In this document: one piece after another, positions 15,711 through 23,324 of the stretch
Numbering within the stretch: position 1 is the stretch's first letter
Layout of the letters: each line of letters opens with the position of its first letter
Source: Brevundimonas intermedia
GTDB taxonomy: Bacteria; Pseudomonadota; Alphaproteobacteria; Caulobacterales; Caulobacteraceae
Reading direction: 5' to 3'
NCBI RefSeq assembly: GCF_004614235.1
Contig: NZ_SPVH01000006.1
Coordinates: forward strand, 310,001-374,000
Length of the DNA stretch: 64,000 nt
The notes under the pieces: model-generated
Seen by the model: only the letters and a program-made list of their open reading frames with translations
The model's database searches: none
Told to the model about the DNA's origin: nothing
Program-made: the position numbers and the translations under genes

Positions 15711-16982
15711 GTGACGGCGCATCTGGCCCGAATGTCTTCTTTCCTCGCGTCAGCGCCCGCCAAGAAGGAGCTCGGCTTCGTCGAGTTCGTCTGTCTCATC
15801 GCCCTGATGATGGCGCTGAACGCCCTGGCGATCGACTCGATGTTGCCGGCCCTGCCGCACATCGGCGCGGACCTGAATGTGGCGACCGACAACGACCGCC
15901 AGTGGGTGGTGACCGCCTATCTGCTCGGGTTCGGCGGGGCGCAGCTGTTCTACGGCCCGCTGGCGGACCGGTTTGGGCGCAAGCCCGTCCTGCTGTTCGG
16001 CGTCGGCGTCTATGTGGTGTTCAGCCTGCTGGCGACCCTGGCGCCCACCTTCGACACCCTGATCCTGGCCCGTATCGGCCAGGGTCTGGGCAGCGCCTGC
16101 ACCCGCGTGCTGGCCGTGTCCATCGTGCGCGACCGTTACGAGGGCCGCACCATGGCGCGGGTCATGTCCTTCAGCTTCCTGGTCTTCCTGGGCGTGCCGA
16201 TCCTGGCGCCGTCGCTGGGGCAACTGATCATGCTGGTCGGGCCGTGGCGCTGGATCTTCGCGGGCCTGGGCCTGATCGGCGTGGCGTTGATCGTCTGGGC
16301 GACCCTGCGCCTGCCCGAGACGCTGAAGCCCGAGGATCGCCTGCCGATCCAGTTCAAGCGTCTGACGGCGGCCTACAAGATCGCCCTGACCGACCGCACG
16401 GCCGTCGGCTACACCCTGGCCATGACTGCCATTACGGGCGCGCTGTTCGGCTTCATCAACTCGTCGCAGCAGATCTTCGCCGACGTGTTTCAGGCCGAGG
16501 CGGCCTTCCCGGCCATCTTCGCCCTGATCGCCGGCGGCATCGCCGTGGCCTCGATCGTCAATGCGCGGCTGGTGGTGAAACTGGGCTCGCGCAAGATTTC
16601 GCACACGGCCCTGATCGGCTTCACCGCCATCTCCGCCGTCCATGCCGGCGTGGCGATCAGCGGGCATGAATCGATCTGGACCTTCGCCGTGCTGCAGACC
16701 CTGACCATGTTCTGTTTCGGCCTGATCGCCGGCAACTTCGGCGCCATGGCGATGGAGACGATGGGCAAGATCGCGGGCACGGCGGCCTCGATCCAGGGCT
16801 TCATCTCCACCATCGTCGGCTCGCTGCTGGGCTTTGCGGTGGGTCAGCAGTTCAATGGCACGACCATTCCGATGTCGGTCGGCTTCACCGTCTTCGGCCT
16901 GATCGCCCTGGGCTGGGTGCTGTTCGCCGAGCGGGGACGGCTGTTCCGCTCCCATCATCTTCCGCCTGCTGCTGCTGCGTGA
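15711..16982 (+). CDS. Bcr/CflA-family MFS drug efflux transporter
   Basis: Proton-driven efflux carrier of the major facilitator superfamily with 12 predicted helices over 423 residues. The drug:H+ antiporter-1 signatures are present: LPHIGADLN and VTAYLLGFGGAQLFYGPLAD near helices 1-2, DRFGRKPVLL (motif A) and RVLAVSIVRDRYEG. The ending is Ala-rich. GTG 15711 is the first start; ATG 15732 (MSSFLAS) is in frame and equally possible. Substrate is unknown. It is divergent from the orphan lipoprotein gene. Confidence 0.88.
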   Translation: MTAHLARMSSFLASAPAKKELGFVEFVCLIALMMALNALAIDSMLPALPHIGADLNVATDNDRQWVVTAYLLGFGGAQLFYGPLADRFGRKPVLLFGVGVYVVFSLLATLAPTFDTLILARIGQGLGSACTRVLAVSIVRDRYEGRTMARVMSFSFLVFLGVPILAPSLGQLIMLVGPWRWIFAGLGLIGVALIVWATLRLPETLKPEDRLPIQFKRLTAAYKIALTDRTAVGYTLAMTAITGALFGFINSSQQIFADVFQAEAAFPAIFALIAGGIAVASIVNARLVVKLGSRKISHTALIGFTAISAVHAGVAISGHESIWTFAVLQTLTMFCFGLIAGNFGAMAMETMGKIAGTAASIQGFISTIVGSLLGFAVGQQFNGTTIPMSVGFTVFGLIALGWVLFAERGRLFRSHHLPPAAAA

Positions 16983-17065
16983 GGACGGTTTGACCGAGAC
17001 TTGATCTTTTCGGCGTTTCCGCGCGTTCTCCGGCCAATCGTTACGGTCAGCCCAGGAAAACCTCG

Positions 17066-19018
17066 ATGAAGCGCAAAGCGCTCGGTCTCGTCTCCGCCCT
17101 CGCCCTCGCCGCTGCAATGGGGCTGAGCGCCTGCTCCACCACGACCGGGGGCGCCGCGATGGCGCCGCCCGCTATCGCCCCGGCGCCTGGACCGGACGCG
17201 GTCGACAGCCACACCTACGCCCGGCCCGAGATCGCCCGCGTCGTCGACGTGGCCCTGGATCTGACCGCGAACTTCGAGGCCAAGACCCTGTCGGGCACGG
17301 CGACCCTGGACATCCTGGCGGTCCCCGGCGCCAATGAGGTGATCCTGGATATCCGCAACCTGGACATCCAGGACGTGCGCGACGCGGCCGGTCAGCCGCT
17401 GCGTTACGTCGTCGGCGACAACGACGCCATCAAGGGCCAGCCCCTGACCATCTATTTCCCGGCCTTCGCCGCCAATGAACGGCGCAAGATCACCATCCGC
17501 TATTCGACCCGTCCCGACGCGGCGGCGCTGCAATGGCTCAGCCCGACCCAGACGGCGGGCGGCGAAAAACCCTATCTGTTCAGCCAGGGTCAGGCGATCC
17601 TGACCCGCACCTGGGTCCCGACCCAGGACAGCCCCGGCATCCGCCAGACCTATTCGGCCCGCATCACCGCGCCGGCCGACCTGACCGTGGTCATGAGCGC
17701 GGACCATCTGACGCCCAAGGGCGAGCCGGCTGCCAATGGCATGAAGTCCTGGCGCTTCCGGATGAACAATCCGATCCCGCCCTATCTGATCGCCATCGGC
17801 GTCGGCGACATCGCCTTCGCGCCGTTCGACGAGCGCACCGGGGTCTGGACCGAGCCCAGCCGCCTGCGCGCCGCCGCCGCCGAGCTGGAGCCGACCGCCG
17901 AAATGGTGGACGCGGCCGAGAAACTGTACGGCCCCTATCGCTGGGGCCGGTACGACCTGCTGGTCCTGCCGCCCAGCTTCCCGTTCGGCGGAATGGAAAA
18001 CCCCAAACTGACCTTCGCCACCCCGACCATCATCGCCGGGGACCAGTCGCTGGTCTCGCTGGTCGCGCACGAACTGGCGCACTCCTGGTCGGGCAATCTG
18101 GTGACCAACGCCACCTGGAACGACTTCTGGCTGAACGAGGGCTTCACCACCTATTTCGAGAACCGGATCATGGAGTCGGTCTACGGCTATGACCGCGCGG
18201 TTCAGGAACAGGTGCTCAGCTGGGACGGGCTGCAGGACGAACTGAAGTCCCTGCCGGCCGACGACACCCGTCTGCACCTGAACCTGATGGGTCGCGACCC
18301 CGACGACGGCATGAACACCATCGCCTATGACAAGGGTTCGGCCTTCCTGCGCACCATCGAGCGGGTCGTTGGGCGCGACAAGTTCGACGCCTGGCTGCGC
18401 GGCTATTTCGACCGCAACGCCTATCGCCCGATGACCACGGCCATGTTCCTGGACGACATCCGCACCAACCTGGTGAAGGGCGACGCAGCCCTGGAATCCG
18501 AACTGCAACTGGACGCCTGGGTCTATCAGCCCGGCCTGCCGTCCAACGCCGTGGCCCCGGTGTCGAACGCCTTCACGCCCGTCGACGCCGCCGCCGTCGC
18601 CTTCTTCAAGGACAAGGGACCGGCTTCGGCCATTCCGTGGGCGGAGTGGAACACCCAGCAGCGCCAGCGTTTCCTGGGCTGGCGTCCCGAGGGGCTGCGT
18701 GCCAACACCGACTGGCTGACCAATGCGCAGCTGGCCGATCTGGAGCGCACCCTGAACCTGGCGAACGAGGGCAACAGCGAACTGACCTTCGGCTGGCTTC
18801 AGATCGCCCTGGCCCATCGCTATCAGCCGTCGGTCGCCACGGCTGAAAAGTTCCTGACCAGCCAGGGCCGTCGCAAGTTCGTCCTGCCGCTGTTCCAGAC
18901 TCTGTGGAACGAGGGCGACTGGGGTCGCGCCAACGCCCGCCGCATCTACGCCGAGGCCCGGCCGCTGTATCACCCGGTCACCAGCGGTTCGGTCGATCAA
19001 CTGGTGGGTCGTCCGTAG
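17066..19018 (+). CDS. M1-family zinc aminopeptidase (leukotriene-A4-hydrolase-like), lipoprotein
   Basis: Periplasmic or surface-exposed peptidase of 650 residues. The N-terminus MKRKALGLVSALALAAAM followed by GLSAC is a lipoprotein signal. The exopeptidase motif GGMEN and the zinc site HELAHSW followed 18 residues later by the third ligand in NEGFTTYF are intact. The C-terminal helical domain (from about residue 500) has the leukotriene-A4 hydrolase C-terminal pattern WLTNAQLADLERTLNL and LTFGWLQIALAHRYQP. AGGAAAA lies about 8 bases before ATG 17066. It is probably monocistronic, with a palindromic repeat downstream. Confidence 0.93.
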   Translation: MKRKALGLVSALALAAAMGLSACSTTTGGAAMAPPAIAPAPGPDAVDSHTYARPEIARVVDVALDLTANFEAKTLSGTATLDILAVPGANEVILDIRNLDIQDVRDAAGQPLRYVVGDNDAIKGQPLTIYFPAFAANERRKITIRYSTRPDAAALQWLSPTQTAGGEKPYLFSQGQAILTRTWVPTQDSPGIRQTYSARITAPADLTVVMSADHLTPKGEPAANGMKSWRFRMNNPIPPYLIAIGVGDIAFAPFDERTGVWTEPSRLRAAAAELEPTAEMVDAAEKLYGPYRWGRYDLLVLPPSFPFGGMENPKLTFATPTIIAGDQSLVSLVAHELAHSWSGNLVTNATWNDFWLNEGFTTYFENRIMESVYGYDRAVQEQVLSWDGLQDELKSLPADDTRLHLNLMGRDPDDGMNTIAYDKGSAFLRTIERVVGRDKFDAWLRGYFDRNAYRPMTTAMFLDDIRTNLVKGDAALESELQLDAWVYQPGLPSNAVAPVSNAFTPVDAAAVAFFKDKGPASAIPWAEWNTQQRQRFLGWRPEGLRANTDWLTNAQLADLERTLNLANEGNSELTFGWLQIALAHRYQPSVATAEKFLTSQGRRKFVLPLFQTLWNEGDWGRANARRIYAEARPLYHPVTSGSVDQLVGRP

Positions 19019-19032
19019 TATACGAAGAGATG

Positions 19033-19181
19033 TTCCTTCTCCCCTCGGGGGAGAAGGTGGCTCGCGGAGCGAGACGGATGAGGGGGTTGGTTCCGCAGCC
19101 TCTCCCTCACCGTTTCGAGGCGGATAGATACCCCTCATCCGAGGCCTCCGGCCCCACCTTCTCCCCCAAGGGGAGAAGGAA
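19033..19181. repeat. Intergenic palindromic element, type D
   Basis: The arms 19033-19060 and 19154-19181 are 28-base inverted copies with a single mismatch, built on CCTTCTCCCC/GGGGAGAAGG. Inside, GGATGAGGGG and CCCCTCATCC form a second pair. It lies directly after the M1 peptidase stop and could form a strong hairpin at the 3' end of that message. It differs in sequence from the other palindromic elements here. Confidence 0.75.
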
Positions 19182-19190
19182 CTCGTAGCG

Positions 19191-19760
19191 CTGGTTTGAC
19201 CGCAGCCATCACAATGACGCTGGTTCATTCGCAGCGATTTCAATCGCTTGCCGATTTATGTCCCCCTTCTCCTGCCCATGGGGTCAAACCGCCGCATAAT
19301 ACACCCGTCCCGTCGCCCGGAGGGCTCGTAAGGCCTGCGACCTTGCGGCGGCGGGAGCGGATGGAACGGGAGCGGGGGTGAAATCCCTCCGCGCTGACAT
19401 CGACTCATGGAGCGGTGTCGGAGGGTCGAGGGGGATACTCGATCGCACTCGGGACGGGGTTCGCAGACCCCGCCGACCCGTCGCAGGCTTATGGGGTTAG
19501 GCGATAAGACCGCCACCGCTCGACGCCCCGAGCTTGCAGGCCAACCACCCGCGCGGAGCGTCATACCCTTCGTCGAAACGGTAACAACACAATCACACTC
19601 CAGGCGAAGGCCCGGCGCTCCGCCCAGCCCTCCAACACCTTCGCAGCGAAAGCGCGAGGCCGAAGCCGTTTGTCTCCATGACGGAATCCGCCCCTTGCGT
19701 TGCGGTGCGGCGCCCTATCGTCTATCCCGCCGACACGGATTTCGACTGGAGCTTTTCCCC
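19191..19760. other. 570-base non-coding stretch with nested hairpins, unidentified
   Basis: No gene is convincing here. The middle contains a series of adjacent hairpins: CCCTCCG/CGGAGGG (19385-19391, 19419-19425) around CGCT/AGCG; TCGAG/CTCGA (19426-19430, 19438-19442); CGGG and GGGGT pairing with ACCCC and CCCG (19450-19480); CTTAT/ATAAG (19488-19492, 19504-19508). A short reverse-strand frame of 102 codons crosses it but has no ribosome binding site and odd composition. It does not match tRNA, SRP RNA, RNase P RNA or the alphaproteobacterial tmRNA tag sequence. It may be a structured RNA or a decayed element. Confidence 0.4.
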
Positions 19761-20738
19761 ATGGCTGACCTCGCCCCCGGCGTCGTGACTCTCTTCGGAG
19801 GATCGGGCTTTATCGGGTCGCAGGCGGTGCGCGCCCTGGCGCGTCGCGGCTGGCGCATTCGCGTGGCCGTGCGCAACCCGGTCCTGGCCATCGAGATCCA
19901 GCCGCTGGGCGATCCCGGCCAGATCCAGTTCATGCGCTGCGACATCACCAACCCGGCGGATGTGGCGCAGGCCGTGCGTGGCGCGGACGCCGTGGTCAAT
20001 CTGGTCGGCGTCCTGCACGACGCAGGCGGCAAGCGCGGCTTCGACGCCGTCCATACCGAGGCGGCGGCGACCATCGCCTCGGCCGCCAGGGCGGCGGGCG
20101 TCCAGCGCCTGGTCCAGATTTCGGCCATCGGCGCCGACGCCGCCAGCCCCTCGGCCTACGGCCGCACCAAGGCCAAGGCCGAAGAGGCCGTGCGCGCCGT
20201 CTATCCTGACGCGGTGATCCTGCGGCCTTCGCTGGTGTTCGGCGCCGGCGACGGCTTCCTGAACCGCTTCGCCGCCATGGCGACGATGTCGCCTTTCCTG
20301 CCGCTGATCGGCGGCGGGGAGACCCGGTTCCAGCCCGTCTATGTCGGCGATGTGGCCGAGGCCATCGCGCGCGGCGTGACCCGCGTCGATGCGGCGGGCC
20401 GCACCTTCGAACTCGGCGGGCCGAGCCTCTACACCTTCCGCGAAGTGCTGGAACTGGTGCGCCGCGAGACCGGCCGCGACCGGATGCTGGTCTCCGTGCC
20501 CTTCGTCTTCGCCAGGCCGCTGGGCTCGCTGCTGCAACTTAGCCGGTTCGTCGGCGTCACCCCGCCGCTGACCCGCGATCAGGTGCTGATGCTGGAGAAG
20601 GACAATTTCGTGGCCCCCGACGCTCTGGGCCTGAGCGACCTGGGCATCGACCATCCGGCCGGCATGGCGGCCATCGCCCCCTCCTATCTGTGGCGCTACC
20701 GCGTCGGCGGCCAGTTCGCCGAAGCCCCGGCTCATTGA
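19761..20738 (+). CDS. Complex I NDUFA9-subunit-family NAD(P)-binding protein
   Basis: Atypical short-chain dehydrogenase of 325 residues related to the NDUFA9 accessory subunit of respiratory complex I. The Rossmann motif FGGSGFIGSQAV lies at about residues 12-23, and VVNLVGVLHDAGG, ISAIGADAASPSAYGRTKAKAE and VILRPSLVFGAGDGFLNRF follow; the active-site Tyr/Lys spacing (YGRTK) is preserved. In alphaproteobacteria homologues are thought to support complex I assembly or quinone function. ATG 19761 was chosen although the frame stays open upstream to 19407, because the fold starts here and GGAGC precedes it. Confidence 0.88.
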   Translation: MADLAPGVVTLFGGSGFIGSQAVRALARRGWRIRVAVRNPVLAIEIQPLGDPGQIQFMRCDITNPADVAQAVRGADAVVNLVGVLHDAGGKRGFDAVHTEAAATIASAARAAGVQRLVQISAIGADAASPSAYGRTKAKAEEAVRAVYPDAVILRPSLVFGAGDGFLNRFAAMATMSPFLPLIGGGETRFQPVYVGDVAEAIARGVTRVDAAGRTFELGGPSLYTFREVLELVRRETGRDRMLVSVPFVFARPLGSLLQLSRFVGVTPPLTRDQVLMLEKDNFVAPDALGLSDLGIDHPAGMAAIAPSYLWRYRVGGQFAEAPAH

Positions 20739-20771
20739 ACGGGCCACTGAATTAATCCCCATCCGATGGGA

Positions 20772-20798
20772 CCACAGGCCGCCTCTCGCCGCCTGTGG
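20772..20798. other. Short hairpin, possible remnant of palindromic element type C
   Basis: CCACAGGC (20772-20779) and GCCTGTGG (20791-20798) form an 8-bp stem between the NDUFA9-like gene and recQ. The right half GCCTGTGGGACTTC is identical to part of the type C repeats at 13.2 and 27.8 kb. It could be a truncated copy. No T-run follows. Confidence 0.4.
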
Positions 20799-20836
20799 GA
20801 CTTCGCTTGCGGGAACAAAGAGTGCACAGCTTAAGG

Positions 20837-22732
20837 ATGCCGGCCACGCAGCCCCAGTTCTCCTCGACCGATACGCCTGACCTGAACGACGCGCGGGCCC
20901 TGCTGTCGCGTGTCTGGGGCCACGCCGATTTTCGCGGCATGCAGGGCCAGGTGGTCGAGCAGATCCTGTCCGGCGGCGACGTTTTGGCCGTGCTGCCGAC
21001 CGGCGGCGGCAAGAGCGTCTGCTATCAGATCCCGGCCATCCTGCGCCCCGGCCTGGGTCTGGTGGTCTCGCCGTTGATCGCCCTGATGACCGACCAGGTC
21101 GAGGCGTTGAAGCAACAGGGGGTCGCCGCCGCACGTCTCGATTCCGGCGTCTCGATGGACGAACGTTCGGCGATCTGGGCCGCCGCCCGCTCCGGCGAAC
21201 TGGACCTGCTCTATGTCTCGCCCGAAGGCCTGGCGGCGGGGGCCATGATGGACCGGCTGGCCGAGCTTCCCCTCAGCCTCATCGCCATCGACGAGGCCCA
21301 CTGCGTCTCGCAATGGGGCCACGACTTCCGCCCCGACTATCGCAACCTGGGTCTGCTGGCCGAGCGCTTCCCCCATGTGCCGCGCATCGCCGTGACCGCC
21401 ACGGCCGACGCCCGCACCCGCGACGACATCCTGCGCTCGCTGCGGCTGGAAGAGGCCAAGGTCTTCGTCGACAGTTTCGCCCGCCCGAACCTGCAACTGT
21501 CGGCCGAGCGCAAGGAGAGCGCCTCGCGCGCCAAGACCGACGCCCGCGTCATCGAACTGGTGCGCGAGCGGCGGGGCAAGCCGGGCGTGGTCTATTGCGG
21601 CAGCCGCGACGGCTGCGACCGCGTGGCTCAGGCGTTGCGCGACGCCGGGACCAACGCCATCGCCTATCACGCCGGCATGGACAACAAGGAGCGGGACCGC
21701 CGGCTGGAACGGTTCCTGGCCGAGGAAGGCGCCGTCATGGTCGCCACCATCGCCTTCGGCATGGGGGTCGACAAGGCCGACGTGCGCTTCGTCATCCACG
21801 CCGATCCGCCGGGCAGCCTGGAGGCCTATTGGCAGGAGATCGGTCGGGGCGGCCGCGACGGCGAACCGGCCGAGGGCATCACCCTGTACGGCCCCTCAGA
21901 CATCGCCTGGGCCCTGCGCCGGTTGGACAGCCGCCCGATGGCCGAGGAGGTCAAACAGGTCCAGGTGCGCAAGGCGCGCCAGCTGTTCGCCATGCTGGAC
22001 GGCGCCGTCTGCCGCGCCCAGGCCGTGCGGCGCTATTTCGGCGAGACCGACGCGGAGCCTTGCGGCGTCTGCGACATCTGCGGCGACCCGCCCCAGCTCT
22101 ATGACGCCACCGTCCCCGCGCAAAAGGCCCTGGCGGCGGTGCAGCGGCTGGGCGGCCGGTTCGGGCGGGGACGGATCGTCGACCACCTGACCGGCCGCAC
22201 CAAGGCGGTCCAGCCGTGGGAGCAGCAGCTGTCCACCTGGGGCATCGGCGCCGACATCTCGCCCAACGGCTGGCGCGACATCGTCGATCACCTGCTGTTC
22301 GAAGGCATGCTGGTCGAGGACGCCAACGACGGCAAGCCCCTGGTCGGACTGGGCGACGGCGAGGCGGTGCGCGCGGTCTACAAGACCGAACGCAAGATCG
22401 AGGTGCGCCGCGTCCCCGCAGGCTTCGATGCGGGCACCCGCTCGGGCAATCCGCGCAATCGCCGCGACCGGACCGGCGAGGGCCGTAACGCCGCCCTGGA
22501 GACCATGGACGCCGACGTCCGCTCCCGGTTCGAGGCCCTGCGCGCCTGGCGCCGCGACCGCGCCTCTGAACAGCACGTCCCGCCCTATGTCATCTTCCAG
22601 GACAAGACCCTGCTGGAAATCGCCCAGGCGGAGCCGGGCGACCTGAACAGCCTCGGCGCCATATCCGGCGTCGGCCAGTCCAAGCTGGATCGCTACGGCA
22701 AGGGCGTGCTGGAGACGCTGAACGCCCTCTAG
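20837..22732 (+). CDS. recQ: ATP-dependent DNA helicase RecQ
   Basis: 3'-5' helicase acting in recombination and replication-fork repair. The 631-residue protein has the Walker A segment PTGGGKSVCYQIPA, the Walker B/RecQ motif DEAHCVSQWGHDFRPDYR, the helicase C-terminal motif IAFGMGVDKADVRFVIH, and QEIGRGGRDGEP. The RecQ zinc-binding cysteines are in AVCRAQ and CGVCDICG, followed by an RQC winged helix. A C-terminal HRDC domain (about residues 555-631, RSRFEALRAWRRDRA) ends the protein. ATG 20837 is preferred over GTG 20795, which would lie within the hairpin and add 14 residues. Length is normal for RecQ. Confidence 0.95.
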   Translation: MPATQPQFSSTDTPDLNDARALLSRVWGHADFRGMQGQVVEQILSGGDVLAVLPTGGGKSVCYQIPAILRPGLGLVVSPLIALMTDQVEALKQQGVAAARLDSGVSMDERSAIWAAARSGELDLLYVSPEGLAAGAMMDRLAELPLSLIAIDEAHCVSQWGHDFRPDYRNLGLLAERFPHVPRIAVTATADARTRDDILRSLRLEEAKVFVDSFARPNLQLSAERKESASRAKTDARVIELVRERRGKPGVVYCGSRDGCDRVAQALRDAGTNAIAYHAGMDNKERDRRLERFLAEEGAVMVATIAFGMGVDKADVRFVIHADPPGSLEAYWQEIGRGGRDGEPAEGITLYGPSDIAWALRRLDSRPMAEEVKQVQVRKARQLFAMLDGAVCRAQAVRRYFGETDAEPCGVCDICGDPPQLYDATVPAQKALAAVQRLGGRFGRGRIVDHLTGRTKAVQPWEQQLSTWGIGADISPNGWRDIVDHLLFEGMLVEDANDGKPLVGLGDGEAVRAVYKTERKIEVRRVPAGFDAGTRSGNPRNRRDRTGEGRNAALETMDADVRSRFEALRAWRRDRASEQHVPPYVIFQDKTLLEIAQAEPGDLNSLGAISGVGQSKLDRYGKGVLETLNAL

Positions 22733-22738
22733 ATGGCG

Positions 22739-23215
22739 TCAGACTTCCGGCTGCGGCGGGGCGGTGATGACTTCGACGTTGTCGTTCAGCAGGTAGGAAA
22801 GTTCCGACAGGGCGACGGCGCGTTCGGCCGGGCTGGCGGCGGCCTGAACGGCCTGGACCTTCTTGGGCATGTCCTCGGAAATGCCGCGCAGGATGCATTT
22901 CAGGTCGCCGTCGGTGCCGCGTTCCTTCAGGATCAGGTGGCCCTGCATGTCGAGCGCGGCCAGCTGTTCGGCCTGGGCCTTGAATCCGGTGAAGGCCTGG
23001 CTGGTGAAGAATGCGGCGTCGTCGGCGGCCTTGGCGGCGGCCCAGCCGTCCACCATGGCCTTCAGGCTGGTCGAGCGCGAGATGATGTCGGCGAACAGGG
23101 GCTCGCCCGCCACAGAGATCGGCGCGCCGACGGCGGCCGGCGGCTGATCCGCCGCCAGGGCGACGGCGGGATTGGACATCGCCAGGGCGATCGAAAGCGC
23201 GAGGCCGCAAGACAT
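22739..23215 (-). CDS. Secreted protein of unknown function
   Basis: I do not recognise the family of this 158-residue protein. MSCGLALSIALAMSNPAVA is a signal peptide with probable cleavage after VALAA. The mature part is mostly helical and charged and has one Cys (DLKCILRG). ATG 23215 is chosen because AGGAAG lies eight bases upstream; GTG 23236 would give an extension that contains the ribosome binding site. It is divergent from pgi and convergent with recQ, whose stop is 6 bases away. Confidence 0.7.
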   Translation of the reverse strand: MSCGLALSIALAMSNPAVALAADQPPAAVGAPISVAGEPLFADIISRSTSLKAMVDGWAAAKAADDAAFFTSQAFTGFKAQAEQLAALDMQGHLILKERGTDGDLKCILRGISEDMPKKVQAVQAAASPAERAVALSELSYLLNDNVEVITAPPQPEV

Positions 23216-23273
23216 GGGGATGACTTCCTGTTTCACCGTCCGCTAGGACGTTGAACCTAAATACCGCCGACCC

Positions 23274-23289
23274 GTAAACGAGTGTTTAC
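23274..23289. promoter_or_regulatory. Perfect palindrome GTAAAC-N4-GTTTAC in the pgi upstream region
   Basis: The two 6-base arms are perfect inverted copies, 36 bases before the pgi ATG and 59 bases before the divergent secreted-protein gene. Short AT-rich palindromes in a GC-rich gap are typical of repressor operators, and GTAAAC arms resemble LacI-family sites. The regulator is unknown. Confidence 0.35.
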
Positions 23290-23324
23290 CCTCTCCAACG
23301 CCCACATCATCGACCGAGGACGCC

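Noticed and set aside
16955..19243. A 762-codon open frame on the reverse strand opposite the M1 peptidase gene
   Set aside because: High-GC coding DNA often leaves the antisense frame open. The forward frame has a signal peptide, zinc motif and full-length family match; the reverse protein is low in hydrophobic core and rich in Arg/Gly/Asp, as antisense translations usually are.
19450..19480. T-arm-like hairpin suggesting a tRNA or tmRNA acceptor piece
   Set aside because: The loop has six to eight bases instead of the usual seven with TTCGA pattern, no acceptor stem is found around it, and no sequence encoding the alphaproteobacterial tag peptide is nearby.
19256..19564. Reverse-strand frame of 102 codons in the structured gap
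   Set aside because: It has no ribosome binding site, unusual Arg/Pro composition and crosses the hairpin stems; I treat the stretch as non-coding.
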